From Rhodosorus marinus (lineage: Eukaryota; Rhodophyta; Stylonematophyceae; Stylonematales; Stylonemataceae): a stretch of DNA of 64,000 nucleotides. The notes under the pieces were generated by a model that worked only from the letters and a program-made list of their open reading frames with translations, was not told the DNA's origin and did no database searches. Location of the stretch: NCBI GenBank assembly GCA_029953675.1, contig JAMWBK010000003.1:868001-932000 (forward strand), read 5' to 3'. A program made the translations under genes and the position numbers. Below, piece by piece: positions 45,841 through 57,618 of this stretch. Every line of letters begins with the position of its first letter. The first letter of the stretch is position 1.

Positions 45841-47870
45841 CTCCAAACCCTCAGCGACTACTCTCTCCTCCAACCGGCACTCCAACAAAAGAAAAACAAC
45901 CTCAGCTTCTTCCTTCTACGCTCAATCTTCCTCCAGACATCAATCATATAGACTAACAGACATCGTTCCAGAAAACACTAAACCTGTCATATACCATCGC
46001 AGCACATGTATTCACAAGTTGCACCATCTTTCAAACGACGCAAAACTGATCAATGCTCCAACCAAAATGTCATGGTGGGCACGTTTGTGAATTTCCATAC
46101 AATTTTCAAGATATCCACCCGCCATCCCCACCGACACTGTCAACGGTAAGCCACAATCAGTTTTCTAAAAAGACTGAATATCAGTCAAAATTGTTTTTTG
46201 ACGTGTTTTATGTTATTAGGATAGAAATAGATTGGATTGTCAAAAATAAGATTTTTTTTGGCCATCAACGTCAGCGAGAAAGAACGTTCATATTCATGAT
46301 TGGATTATTAAAAATGTATTCTTCCAATCATTGTATTGTTCGTGTCAATGGTAGTTTTGGAAAGGTATGATTGGTTTCTTGTGCAAGTTTGGTTTTAGGT
46401 AGATACGAAAGGGTTTGAAAATTGGAATTTTTGATTGGTTTTGACAGCTTAGGTGCTGAATTTTTTATTTTCTTTCGGGGGTGGGGGTGGGGGAGTCGGG
46501 AGATTGGTAGTTGTTTTTTCGTCCTTTTTTCTGGGGTATTCTTGCGGATTTTTTTGGCGAATAGAAATCCAGGAGATGGCCTCCGCTCGGTAATGGGAAT
46601 AAATTTAATCAAGATGATATATTTCATTGAACCAGAAAGTACTCCGTCCACGAATCATATTGAAGAACATCTATGAAAGGGTAATGAAATTATGTCGTTC
46701 TCATTTTCACTGGAAGAAGGAACGGAAATGGAACCTTCCCAAAGGGCGATTTTGATCTGTGCTTTTTTTATTCTCTTTTTTTCGGGGAGGAGGGGAGGAG
46801 GGGAGGAGAGCGGGGGAGCGAAAGAAAGAAAAAAGGTGGGTCCACATTCGCCAGCGGACGGGAACCTTTTTTTGCCCCCGTCCTCGTCCGCCAAGAAAAA
46901 AAAAAACAGAAGAAAACCCTAACGACATCTCGCCAAAAAAAAAGGAGTTTTTCCTGCCGGGTACTTGAAACAATAAAAAACAACTACATCGATTGAAACT
47001 ATGTCACTCACCCCCCTCCTCCCATTTTTGCATTTCAAAACTCATCTACAATATTTCTTCAAAATTTCACTTTCATCACTTTCGGCTTAAATAAAATTGC
47101 TACCCTGTCAGTTTCTTGTTTGCCTTCAGCTTCTTCCCCGCCCTCCCCTCTCCACTCCTTCCCCCTTCCAATCAAGGAAACATCTCCAGTGCCCTTCTAC
47201 GGCCATACCATTTTTGACTGATTTTGTTCCCTTCGCGACCAAAACGTCACAAAATTGATGGTTCAATCAAAACATATTGCATATTTAGTAGAAGTTTTTT
47301 CGAAGCCATTTTCTGCTAACTGGTTTAGTCTGAGCTTCATAGAGATTGCCAAGCCATAGGGGGGTATATTTACCGACGTCTTTTTCGATGCCGACTATGA
47401 AGATGGAACTTTCATAAGGCCGGTAACCAGAATATTGAATATGAATAATCAAATACTTAAAAATTTATACCCTACTATTAATTTTGAAGTTCTGAACCAC
47501 CGTGCTTCGGGCGGGGAATACGGAAATTTAGAAAGGGGGGGTATGAATATGTACTATGAATTAGAGCCAGTTCGGTGGGTGGCAAAGCTTTAGAGTAGAA
47601 ATTTTGATTTATATAGGATGTCTCCAAGCAGCCGGGGAAAGGGAAGGTTGGGGTTGGTTCTGGAGTGTGTTCGTGTGTGTGTGGTGAGGGGGGGGGGATG
47701 GTTAGGAGTTTGAGGATAGAAGAGGTAGGAGGACACTGGGCGACTGTGATTGAGTTTATGTGAGAGCGATTTGTTTAGGTTTAGCGTGTTTTCCTTTGTT
47801 TGCTTTGCTGTCGATTTTCAGAGGGCATTTGAGGGGTGGGTGTGTGTGTGTTTTTTGTAAGGGGGAAAAG
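45841..47870. other. Long intergenic region
   Basis: About 2 kb. Next to nicotinamidase it is C/A-rich. G-rich and A-rich tracts (46480-46500, 46790-46830, 46880-46950) and AT-rich 47280-47480 follow; 47630-47870 is G/T-rich with GT runs, likely the next gene's leader. Frames on both strands at 46650-46980 are low-complexity shadows. Confidence 0.5.
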
Positions 47871-49082
47871 ATGGAGGGAAGAAGTTTGCGTTGTGGGTTT
47901 GTTGGATCGGGTCGGATCGTGCTGCCGTCTAAGAGCGTGAAGAATTCGGCAGTATGCGGGAGGCCGCTGGTATCTAGCAGGGTGATGGTGCTGAAGGCCG
48001 GTATCCCCGTAGTCTCGATGACCGTCGGCGAAGGGGGATGGTTCAACAAGGCACGATTCACCGCCCTTGCTGTGCTCGCTGGGGTGGGTATGATGTTTTC
48101 TCCAAAGGCCGCGGTAAGTTTTGAGATTTTCAGGAATCGAAGCGTCATATGCTGGCCGGAAAATACGGTCGTGGCTGTTTAGTCGAACGGAGTATTCCCT
48201 TGTTTCGAAGTTAGCCGGTTAGGATTATGATACTGAAGGGTTGGCTCGAATTCTGTTCCCCTGTTTTTAGAACGCTGGAACGGATTATGTTGAAAGCGCG
48301 ACAGCGGAGGAGAAGAGTACGGATGTTACCTCGCTCGTCCTTGTCGGCGGCGCGGTGCTTGGAGGACTCGCCCTGAAGAAGAAGCTCGACGGAAGAAGAG
48401 AGAGTCGAGATCTTGAGATGCGCACAAAGGTAAGTCCAGCGGCAAGTACGAAAGCCTACCCAGCATCTAAAAACTTCCGCTTTTTTCGAACTGAGAATAG
48501 GAGCAGCAAGAGCTCATTCAGGAGGGCCGTGCCCCGTCCCTTGACTTGAGAGATATAGAGAGAAGAGAAAAGGCTGAGCGCGAAATGGAGACTCTGGATG
48601 CGGACAAGGATGCCGCAAACGACGAGGACCTAATGAGTGACCTGAGAAAACGAATGGAAAAGATAAAGGGAAGTCAAGATGAAGACGATAGTTCCGACGA
48701 CCCGAACAATAGGCCTGGAGTTGATGGTAGGGTTGCCTTCTGCAGTGGTTTTTAGCTCGTAATCCCATGGATTCCTGAACCAACGTTTATCCTGTTTCCG
48801 GCAGGCCGTCGTGATCATTCGTCCCGGGGAAACACCGGGTCTGCAACCCTCGAACCTCCGACCGACAATCAGCCAAGAAAGAGAAGACCAATTCGGAGGC
48901 CAAAACCGGGTTCGAACGACCCGCGACGCCCGCCCCAGAGCAGAAAGGCCGATCAGGACCAGGAGAAGGGCGGAACCGTACCGCGGAACGAGCAGGGCGG
49001 TGATGAGAGTGTTTCGAAAGAGAACCTGGATATGCTGAAGCGAATGTGGGATCTCTCCGGCGATGGTGAAGTAACGAAGTAA
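47871..49082 (+). CDS. Predicted plastid/thylakoid membrane protein with charged tail (copy B)
   Basis: Four exons (47871-48113, 48271-48429, 48501-48726, 48805-49082) give 301 residues. The transit-like N-terminus MEGRSLRCGFVGSGR and a hydrophobic stretch ending PKAANA|G parallel copy A, then SLVLVGGAVLGGLALKKK as the anchor and a long charged tail with DEDLMSDLRKRMEKIKG, an Arg/Pro-rich insert (RKRRPIRRPKPG) and a final ENLDMLKRMWDLSGDGE. The same order of elements and the EDLM/LKRM motifs indicate common descent with the 37.2-kb gene; this copy is longer because of the basic insert and has two extra introns. Localisation is inferred, function unknown. An upstream in-frame GTG extends the frame but is not used. 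Confidence 0.7.
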
Positions 49083-50230
49083 CTTTGAAGCGTTGATGCT
49101 TGATGTAACAAATTCCTAGAATTGTCACTCGCCGAGGAGAAGTACTCGGTAGCCACTCTCGAGGTGGGGAGCAATTGCCTGTCATTTCAGAATGGAAATC
49201 CTGCTGCTCTTTCTTTTTCTTTTGTGGGATGAAAATGAGGCGCACAATTGTCTACGTATTTAAGTAAAACATGACTACCCCATTACGTAACGTCGAAGTA
49301 TTTTTAATCACTCTGATGATCGCAGGCACTGCGGAGCGTCCATGCCAGTTGTCCTTTTTCACAGCATGGCGCTGCTTGGAGAACTAGAGCAGATTATTTG
49401 ACGTGGGGAAAGTACCATACGGTTCCCTCCTCAGTCAACATGAATTAGTACAGCGTGCGTTCTACCTTGCCAAATCTCGGACTAGGAAGGGAGGCGACCT
49501 GACTATGTTGATCTACCGTCGAGCCCAAATATCCGTGAACGCCTTCATCAACTCAGGCCGACGCGAAACGGTTCTCAAGCCAGGTGGAATACCATTCTAC
49601 AACATCTTTGCAGATCGGGTGCACCATGAAGCAATACAAGTGATATTACAATCCAATTCATCTATGTACCAACATTTTCATAGAGTTAAAATACAAAAAA
49701 TGGCGAGGTTGGTCATCCAAGGATGTGCGGATCGAGAGAAGGAGTCCATACTGACTCAATCGCCAACCGCGAAGGCCATGAGCGTGAGCGTGCTCGTAAT
49801 CCTCCGAAAGCGGACATGCAATGAGAACAAGAGATGTTAAGCGGGCATTCCTGTAGTCCGACAAGAGGACACTGACGCGATACGTATACCTGAAATTACC
49901 AGACAGCGGAATGAGTTACAGAGTGCTCGGGTCCATCTACGATCTGAGGTACTATTGACTCCAGTCGATGCGCACACCACCGTATGACCAGCCCGCCTTG
50001 TGGACGGATTCTTTTTGGTCGTCTCGACGTCCTTGTTGGCCAGAAAACAAAAGTCCGCCGATTGTGTTTGCCTCCATTGGAATATCCTGTGAGAAGAACC
50101 TTTTTCCAATGTCCCCACGTCAATAAGTTTCTTAAATCCTCCTGCTCCTTAGCCGTCTCAAACCGGCTGTCCCAATCATGGAGACGCTCCTCAAACTTCA
50201 TAGAAATCGGCTTCTGCGCAGAATTCAACC
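49083..50230. other. Intergenic with unresolved frames
   Basis: No gene is firmly supported. A plus frame at 49403-49840 has no family. On the minus strand 50228-49896 is open and begins with an Asp/Glu/Lys-rich helical stretch (KFEERLHDWDSRFETAKEQE, then DLRNLLTWGHWKKVLL). It could be a small gene divergent from MED21 but I cannot confirm it. Confidence 0.3.
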
Positions 50231-50318
50231 TGTCCCGAAATCCATTTCAGCGGGACGATTTGTCCCATTCAATTTCAATGGGACAATGAAAGAAATTGTC
50301 CCACTGAAATGGGACAAC
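50231..50318. promoter_or_regulatory. Cluster of alternating TGTCCC / GGGACA motifs upstream of MED21
   Basis: Six copies of the hexamer core alternate in orientation over about 88 bp: TGTCCCG, CGGGACG, TGTCCCATT, AATGGGACA, TGTCCCA, TGGGACA. They form nested inverted repeats, the best being TGTCCCATT-CAATTTC-AATGGGACA and TTGTCCCA-CTGAAA-TGGGACAA. The cluster lies 135-220 bp before the MED21 ATG. A binding site array for a dimeric factor is plausible; a decayed repeat is the alternative. Confidence 0.5.
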
Positions 50319-50452
50319 GAGAGTAGGCGGGAGGGGCTTAACGGGATAAGAGATGATGGGAAATTGGAAAGGGGGTTTGGGGTGGGGATGAATGGGATTC
50401 CGAACTGCTTTGGCCAAGGAGACGGATAGAAGAAAAGCGTTTGTATTCGATC

Positions 50453-51024
50453 ATGGAGTCTAATGGAGAGACTGATTCTATTACTGAGTTTCAGCAGAAA
50501 CTTGATGAGTTTGCGGTGATGATGTATAGTTATATTGGAATTCTCCAGAGGGATGCGCTTCCGGCTGGATCGAGTGATAAGGATGTTAAGGTGGAGGATT
50601 TGAAGTTGAGGGAGGACAGGAGGAAGGAATTGGAGCAGCAAGCTGTAGAGTATGCTACAAATATTGGTAAGGAGCTTGGCTGATATTGTTTTGTGGTTCT
50701 TTCCGGAGGTGATTCCTTTTCGAGCCCGTCCTAAAGTTTATGGTTTTTGTTGCTCTTTGCGTTTGTTTGGCTTTTTGCTATTCATTTGGAAACGCAGTAA
50801 AAACTGCTGAAGATGTCGACGATACAATAACCAACATCGAAAAGGAGGTGGAGAACACGGCTGAGGGCATCGAGATCGGGATAAGGGAGGCAAACGAAGT
50901 GTCCAAGCAGGTGGGAGTTAAGCTCAAGTCCAAATCAGAAAGAGTACGACAAACCATGGAAAGCATTCGCGTCGCTTTCGAGGAAATAGAGAAACAAGAA
51001 GATACAAGCAACTCATACAGCTAG
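50453..51024 (+). CDS. MED21: Mediator subunit 21 (MED21/Srb7)
   Basis: Two exons (50453-50666 and 50798-51024) give 146 residues, the usual size. The N-terminus ITEFQQKLDEFAVMMYSYIG followed by ILQRDALPA matches the conserved start of MED21 (fungal, plant and animal forms have F/Y-x-A/Y-I/F-G-x-LQ-x-D/x-A-x-P). Then YATNIVKTAEDVDDTITN aligns with the conserved helix that pairs with MED7, and the rest is a long coiled coil. It is part of the Mediator middle module that links transcription factors to RNA polymerase II. The 131-nt intron splits a Val codon. Confidence 0.8.
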
Positions 51025-51197
51025 AGCGCAAACTCGTCGTCCTCACACGCCCTCCGGTAAAAAAAAAAAGGACGTTGTAGATAAACCCGCATTCCATGCA
51101 AATTTGAAGTACACATAAAGAAATAGAGATCCCCTGAATCCGTCCGAACTGTCGATACGTGTTGGAAAGCTTTCTATTTCTGGTCCGCAACCCCTTT

Positions 51198-52437
51198 CTA
51201 AGCCAATCTCTCTTGCTGCCCGTTGCTAAGAGCATCGTTCAGATTCTCGACTCTCCTCTCCAATCTAACCACGGCTGAGTAGCTGTCATGCTCAAAAAGT
51301 CTGAGAACCGAAGCCGCAAAGGGTACCGATACCAGCCAGGAGCACACACCAGCCAAAGTAGAGCTTCCACTGCACAGAATACTTGTCATGGCGATAATAA
51401 AGTCCCAGCGGTTGAACTCCGCGTTTCTTTCTCCGAGGCGCTTGGCTTTCTTCTCGATCTAGACGAGAACAAGGAAGAAAAGAACCCGCATCCTTCAGAG
51501 CTGTGAGAGGTGAAGACGGTTCAGGAGGCTACTAACTAGTCGCAACCAGAGTCTGAGAGAACTGGATGATGACTTAAATAGCAATCTAATCCGCTGGAAA
51601 AGACGAAAAGACGAAGACCGCAAGCATAGTACTCACTTCCTCTGATTCATTCTGAATCTTCGTTGATGTCCGTACTAGCCTCTGACACTGAACCTGGTCC
51701 GTGTACCTGAGAATGTCTTCTACTGCTTCATTGATACGGGCGGTGTAGGACCTCAGCAGCGGCGTAAGCTGCGGATCTAAAAGCTCGGTGTTGGTTGACT
51801 CGAACGCAGCCAGCTGTATCTCAGTCTGCTCATGGAGTTCACGGATTTCGTTGATTTCTCGGTCTTCCGTGTTACTTGGTTTGAGTTGCTTGGTCATGCT
51901 TGTGGAGCTCAGTGCTGTCGAGTAGGCGGTGGAGATAAAGTCCCGACCCTCGCGGTCTCGCCAGAGGACCAGCATCGCCAGACTGACGCTAGCTACGAAC
52001 GAGATGGCAACCGTCGGAGCGAAGTTAGTAATCCATTCCGTAAGTACTGCCTCGATTGTGGATTCGTCGTTGTTCCCCTTGGACTCAGCAACCGGACCAT
52101 AGAGACGACTGGCGACAGTCCCAGCAAGTGCGGCTACGCCCACCCCAGTGCGGAAAAGTAGGGATCGATCTGTGGGCTTTGTCAACTCCAGCTCGTTCTT
52201 CGCCATGTCGATAGCCGTCATCGCAGACGAAACCTTCTCGTCGTAGGCTTGAGTATCCTCAGAGCCTCGATCCCTCAGCATTCTAAGCGCCTTTGCTTCA
52301 GCCTCAGCTGCCCTGGACGCTTCCTCCGCGCTCCGCAGGACTTTCGGAAAGCTGTCACATCGTGTTGACCTTGAGGAGGAAGCCCCGGCACTGCTCAGAG
52401 CCACCACGCCAACGAAAATGCTCTTAAGCGTCTGCAT
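51198..52437 (-). CDS. Hypothetical membrane protein with coiled coils
   Basis: Two exons (52437-51637 and 51458-51198) give 353 residues. The start MQTLKSIFVGVVALSSAG is hydrophobic and may be a signal or anchor. An Ala/Glu-rich coiled coil (EEASRAAEAEAKALRMLRD) follows, then two hydrophobic segments (GVGVAALAGTVASRLYG and APTVAISFVASVSLAMLVLW), another helical region, and in exon 2 a coil (IEKKAKRLGERNAEF), a hydrophobic segment and the tail RLERRVENLNDALSNGQQE. The 178-nt intron is long for this window, and an alternative frame in exon 2 is also hydrophobic. No family recognised. Confidence 0.55.
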
Positions 52438-53440
52438 CCGGGTTCTCTCCTCTCTTGAACAACGTCAGCACATCATCTCCATACGACAATTTGGGCTTTT
52501 GTGTTAAGACGAAAACTTGTCAAGGGATCAATAAGACTCCAACTTCAGTCAATATGCCCAGTTTGGCATTTTCGACGTCCAGCTATTCTGACCTTATCAA
52601 TGTCAAATCCATCCGCTTGCGAACATTCAATGGACTCCAGATGTAGCTGAGCATCGGCTGCGAAGGAGTTCACGTCTTCATCCTGATAGGGGCACGAGGG
52701 ATGTCAAAGAACGTGTCTCCGGTGAGTTGAGCACTGAGGCCGATGGGGATTGAACGTGACAGCCAGGCAGTAGCAGGTTGCAGTTGTTGATGAACTGGCG
52801 AATCGAGTTAGGCGTCAAAGGGTCAGGTTTCGGCAGTGAGCCTGAGGTTCGGGCTGACGGAGATACACATCGTGGGCAAAAAGTAGCGACTTCGCACCGA
52901 GGGCGGTCAGCACATCCCAAAGTGGCTGTGTAGGTGTACACTGCTATGCCATCCCCTCTTGCGGGAGGGGGGGACTTCCTCCTCACGGCTGCTTGGAAGC
53001 TGCTCTGGAGTCGGACGCTAGAGGTGGAAGGCTGAGGGGTAGCCTTCCCCCGCGATATTGTCTTGTTTGGGATTTTTCGTTTGAACTGTTCGTTTTTTTT
53101 GCTCCGAAAGCGGCGTCGCCGCTCCCGCTCTGTGCATTAGGAACCGAAGTGATTTGTTCAGGATCGAACGACTTGGGTTTATTCCAGAACCTCTTGGAAA
53201 GCCGTCCTCCACTGTTGGCATTGCATATAGTATGTATTCTGACCTCAGCAACGACCAGAATTTCAATGAGCAAGCGTGCATTTGAAGTCACTATGCCCAC
53301 CCTCGTGCCCAGCTCCTGCCCGGTTTGGCTTTCAAAACTCTATGACGGGTGAGGTCCAAACGTCTTGTTTCGAAGCAATGTTTCATGGAATTTCATGAAA
53401 AGACTCTGCACAGCTTCCCCAAAGGAGTGTTCCTGAAAGA
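52438..53440. other. Intergenic with unresolved frames
   Basis: About 1 kb. Frames on both strands at 52678-53352 are open but carry no family signal. On the minus strand a stretch reads QPLWDVLTALGAKSLLFAHD, which looks protein-like, but I cannot splice it to anything. Confidence 0.35.
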
Positions 53441-55757
53441 CTACTGCGTCTTCGGAAGCTCTCCATTAACCGCATGCCCAGAGTAGTGCAATGAAGCAAT
53501 GAGGGAATCGCCGCCGCCTGTTTCTGCACTGGAAACCGACGAAATTTCGTCGAGCCCAGGCGGATGTTTCTCACGTAGTTCTTCGTAATCGATACAGCCC
53601 CAAAGATGTAATCGATCGCCCTGGATAAGGAAGAATTCTACAGCGCAGATTGTGCAGATCACAGCAAACACAATTCCTACAACCGAAAGGGGGCTCAACG
53701 AGGTAGACAGTGGCACCGACGTAAGGAGAGACGCTATAACAATCACCGTTCTTGCTCCCAGGCGATAACTAAACACGAAGAAACCCCGAGTCAACAACTC
53801 CTGCTGATACCAACCACACTCTCCGCATTACTGGCCAAGCTTACTATTTCGTGACAGAGTACGGTCCTTTTTGATGACACATACTTAGCAGCGTCGAGAA
53901 CAAAATCGCAGCTCCATATCCAGCACACAAAAGCCATCTCCATTTCGCGTCAAACACCGTGGTACCGCCTCCCTCTTCTGCGCGGATACCTCGTTTCACG
54001 AACGCACAAGATCATAGCCTAAGCGCGGGGAAGCTAGGAGCATTCGACCCAAGTGCTGGGAGCCCTTGTCTGGATTCGGTACTTACTTGCTTCTATCACT
54101 TCCCGAGCAGATTTTTCCACTTTAGTGATCGACTCCGCCGATGCTTGAAGCGCTTCCCCAAGTCCGGTGGCTCCTAGAATCAAGCAGGCATGGTAGAAAA
54201 GGTGAACCAAGGACCACAGAAGTCCTTTTTTCGCTGCGTATCGAATCGCGTGTCTGGCACAGATGGTAACAAAAGTGTGATGGTTAGGCCACAAGATCAA
54301 GGGTTGTGTAGAAACCGCCGATAAGTTTCATACTTCTCTCCTGGGAGGATCTTGTTGTCAATGTCAAAGTATATCGTCATTAATGAGTACGTGATACCCA
54401 AACCCAAGATTCCCACTGCGACTATAACGCCAGCTCTTTCTGGTGATGCGACCAAAGCTGACTCGAAAAGCAGCGAAATGAAACTCTCACCGAGCGTGAT
54501 CAACGTAATCAGCCCGAACTTTTCTGAGAATGCCTCAATATTTATGGCCGGTGTAACAGCACTTCTTCTTCGTTTATGAAGGAACTCTCGCAACGTCAAG
54601 GGTACCGAAATGGAGTAAGCGATTTGGATGCCAAAGGAGGTCCAGAACATTGCTCTAGCCACTTCCGCCTGCACGTGTTGACGAAAAGCAACCAAAAAAA
54701 CGGTAAGCAACCGCAAACCAGCTATCTGTGAGAAAGCAGCACACCTACACTATTAACCACGGCAGAGATAATGTACGGAATTGAGAACACTATAGACGCC
54801 AAGCCAGTCAACATCACCGTATTGTAGATTGGATTCTTCGTCCCAATCTTTTTGCTCTGAGAACCAAGAGCAAAAACCACTAGGCCACTGAAACACGTCA
54901 CAGCAAAGGAACTCCACGAAGTCCACGGAATGGTGCTGCTGAAAGAAGTATGTGCTGACAGTCCGATGCTAATCTACGCGATCAGAATAAGGACGCAAAC
55001 ATTAGAATCCCAGCAACCCTATAGATTGTTGGGAGTGAAACCCCTCACGGAAAGCATGCTCCTTCAACAACGGATTTCACGTTTGATGTTTTCCGTACCA
55101 GCCCAATCATGACGCCTAGCATTATGGACTTCTGCGCGAAATCTTGCTCTAGGGGAAAAAGGTTCAAAATGAACGCCACCGTGCGCCAAACCATCCAAAC
55201 GACTTGGAAAAGCAAGAAGAACTGGGTCGACGCATGGAGATTAGGAGTTGTTCTATCCACAACTATCGTACACAGCGTAGTCAGATGAAGAATTGTCCTA
55301 CCTTTTCAATGCTTGGCCACCCGTTAAACGTGTCCCGAAGCTCATGTCCAAATTCCGCGAAGCACGCGACAAGGATCAAGTCCATGAACAGCTCATCATC
55401 GGCGACTTTGCGCTTTTTCTTCTCTCTGTACAGCACATCTCTACAGAAGAACTGGGCTAAGTGTCGCCTTCGACACAAAATGAAGAGCACCTTCTCTCGT
55501 ACGCTCGCGTCTAAGCTTATCGGTCGTCTGCTCTTCAAATGCATAACGTCGACTTTTCCAAATTCTTCGTCCAGCGATGTCACCGATACCCTTTTCTCCA
55601 GATCCAATTCGCACTTGTCAGACGTTACAAGTCTTACTGGGCCCGAAACATCGCCGAGGCTGAGAGAAATCCCCGTGCCATCCTCAACGTCAACTGCCTC
55701 AAACTCTTTGCCCTGATCTCCCTGCTCCTCAGGGTGATTCCTGTTCTCCTCTCCCAT
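53441..55757 (-). CDS. LtrA (low temperature requirement A) family membrane protein
   Basis: Seven exons (55757-55302, 55221-55099, 54973-54749, 54668-54334, 54253-54087, 53989-53845, 53768-53441) join in phase to 592 residues. The first 110 residues are acidic and soluble; then DDELFMDLILVACFAEFGHE matches the LtrA opening helix, and IEAFSEKFGLITLITLGESF is the family's signature (E-x-FGL-x-T/V-x-x-LGES). About ten hydrophobic segments follow the usual spacing, ending with a polar Ser/Glu-rich tail. LtrA proteins are best known from bacteria and scattered in fungi, diatoms and algae; the transported substrate is unknown. The gene has normal introns, so if it was transferred from bacteria this is old. 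Confidence 0.88.
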
Positions 55758-57618
55758 GGTGGTCCCTTGCCTTCCACTAACGAAGCCGCAGCTCCTCGCG
55801 GGAAAAAAACCGTTTGAAAATCGACAGCAACAGAGGGCGACTCAAACCGCTCAATACAAACGAAAATAAACAATCTCTCTCTCAAAGAAATAGACAACCC
55901 TACCTCCTCCCATCCCCTCCAGGACATTCATCCGCACCACAACCCTAAAGCGTTAAGTAGGGCCTAATTTCTTCAGATATGCACTACAAGCCTCGACGCA
56001 CAAAAATTATTTCAAATACATGTAATCTTTGCACAGCCAAAAGGGAATATTGAGTGCTTCGAGGAGACCCGTCTAATCAACAGATATACTAACTCGTTCG
56101 AGGGCCTAGCTGATGATACCGTACGCGATCTGAAAATCTTTACTTTTTGCTTGGCCAAACCAACGACCTGGACAAGAAATATACACATTGCTCCAAAATA
56201 TTTCCACTAGAAAGAAAGCTGGTCGAGACTTCCAGCCTTCCCCTTCAACTCTTCAAACAAATAGTTTTTAATATGTTCAATATTATGATTGTTTTCTGTA
56301 ATTAATACTTCCGGCCCTGCCACCGACTTTGGCCAAAAAGATTCTTAGGGGGAGAAGAAAAGCTGGAGAAATTAGTACTTGCTCTATGGGCAAAATGTAC
56401 AATAGTCGGTGCCCATTTAGGCTGTTGAAAAATTGAGTTAATTTGGGTGGTGTGGAGGAGGAAGATGTTTATTCAGAGAATATGTTTTTCGGGAAGGGAA
56501 GGACAGTTCTGCATGCGTTTGAGGACTTTTTAAGTTACTCGATTTGGGTGATCTTGAATCACTATTTTATGAAGATGTCACCACCCTGAAATCAGCTGTG
56601 CTACACCGGTTCGTTCTGCTTGTTTTTGAGGTCTTTGGATTCATCGAGAGCTTAAGACGAGCAGGCGCGGGCCGTGCGGAGTTTGTGAAACTCACGGAGC
56701 ACTCTATGGTAGCTAACGAGCACCCCGGCTCGTGAAGGACGTGAAATTCGTGGGACAGCTTCAGGTAACTGTGAAGATGATACGTTCAGGTTGAGGAGGA
56801 GTCTACCCTGTTTGGTTGGAATGGTCCGTCTGCTTACATGGAAAAGTTCAATCGATACAACGGATCAACTCGCCCGCAGTTGATCGGCTCGTATACCTGA
56901 AGCTCAGACCTTACCAACTCAATAGTCATTCCCCCAAAAGGCGCTATCGTTCCCCAATGCACAATTCCTTCCTTCGTCAGTACCTCAGCGCAGCCGCCAG
57001 TACCAAACCAAACTTCCCTTCATATCAGCAAAAAATCTCAACCGCCTTCCCCAAAAAACAAAATACTTTATCAATAATATGTAAAACATAACTAAATAAA
57101 AGTACTTTACCCCAACCCATTACAATTAAAATCATCACAATTTTTATATTCATATGTCAAAATAAACTTACCCCAAAATCGTTAAAATTCCTCCAATAAT
57201 AAAGATACGATCAATTTAATACTTTAAACTACAACAATGAAAATTAATTTGGTTAGTTTTATACGATTAGATACTACAGAATATTTATATTTGTTTTTCT
57301 AAATTGGAGCTTCATATCGGAAGGAGGTGTTGAGATTGCTTTGCAGAGGAGGGATCGTTCAAGTATAGAAAAAGTGAGCTTTTTTCGGAGGGGGAGGGAG
57401 GAGGTTAAGGAGGGTGGAAGGAGAGTGGGAGGAGGGGTGTTGCTAAGTGTTTGGAGGAGTGGGTGGGAGATTTTTCCTTGTTTAGGTTTTTATTTTTGTG
57501 TTTTCTTGTTTGAGTAGGATTATTATATTTTTGTTTGGAAGGAGGTTTTGCTCTTTTGGGGGTGTTTGGTGAGGGAGGTGATCGGGGGTGTGTGTGTGTG
57601 TGTGTGCTTTGTTGAAAG
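55758..57618. other. Long AT-rich intergenic region
   Basis: About 1.9 kb. AT-rich at 56230-56330 and 57040-57300. A G/T-rich leader runs from about 57300, with a GT dinucleotide run at about 57588-57605 just before the next ATG. A frame at 56544-56735 shows no family. Confidence 0.5.

Noticed and set aside
46655-46983. Overlapping frames on both strands
   Set aside because: Low-complexity G/A tracts keep several frames open at once; none looks like protein.
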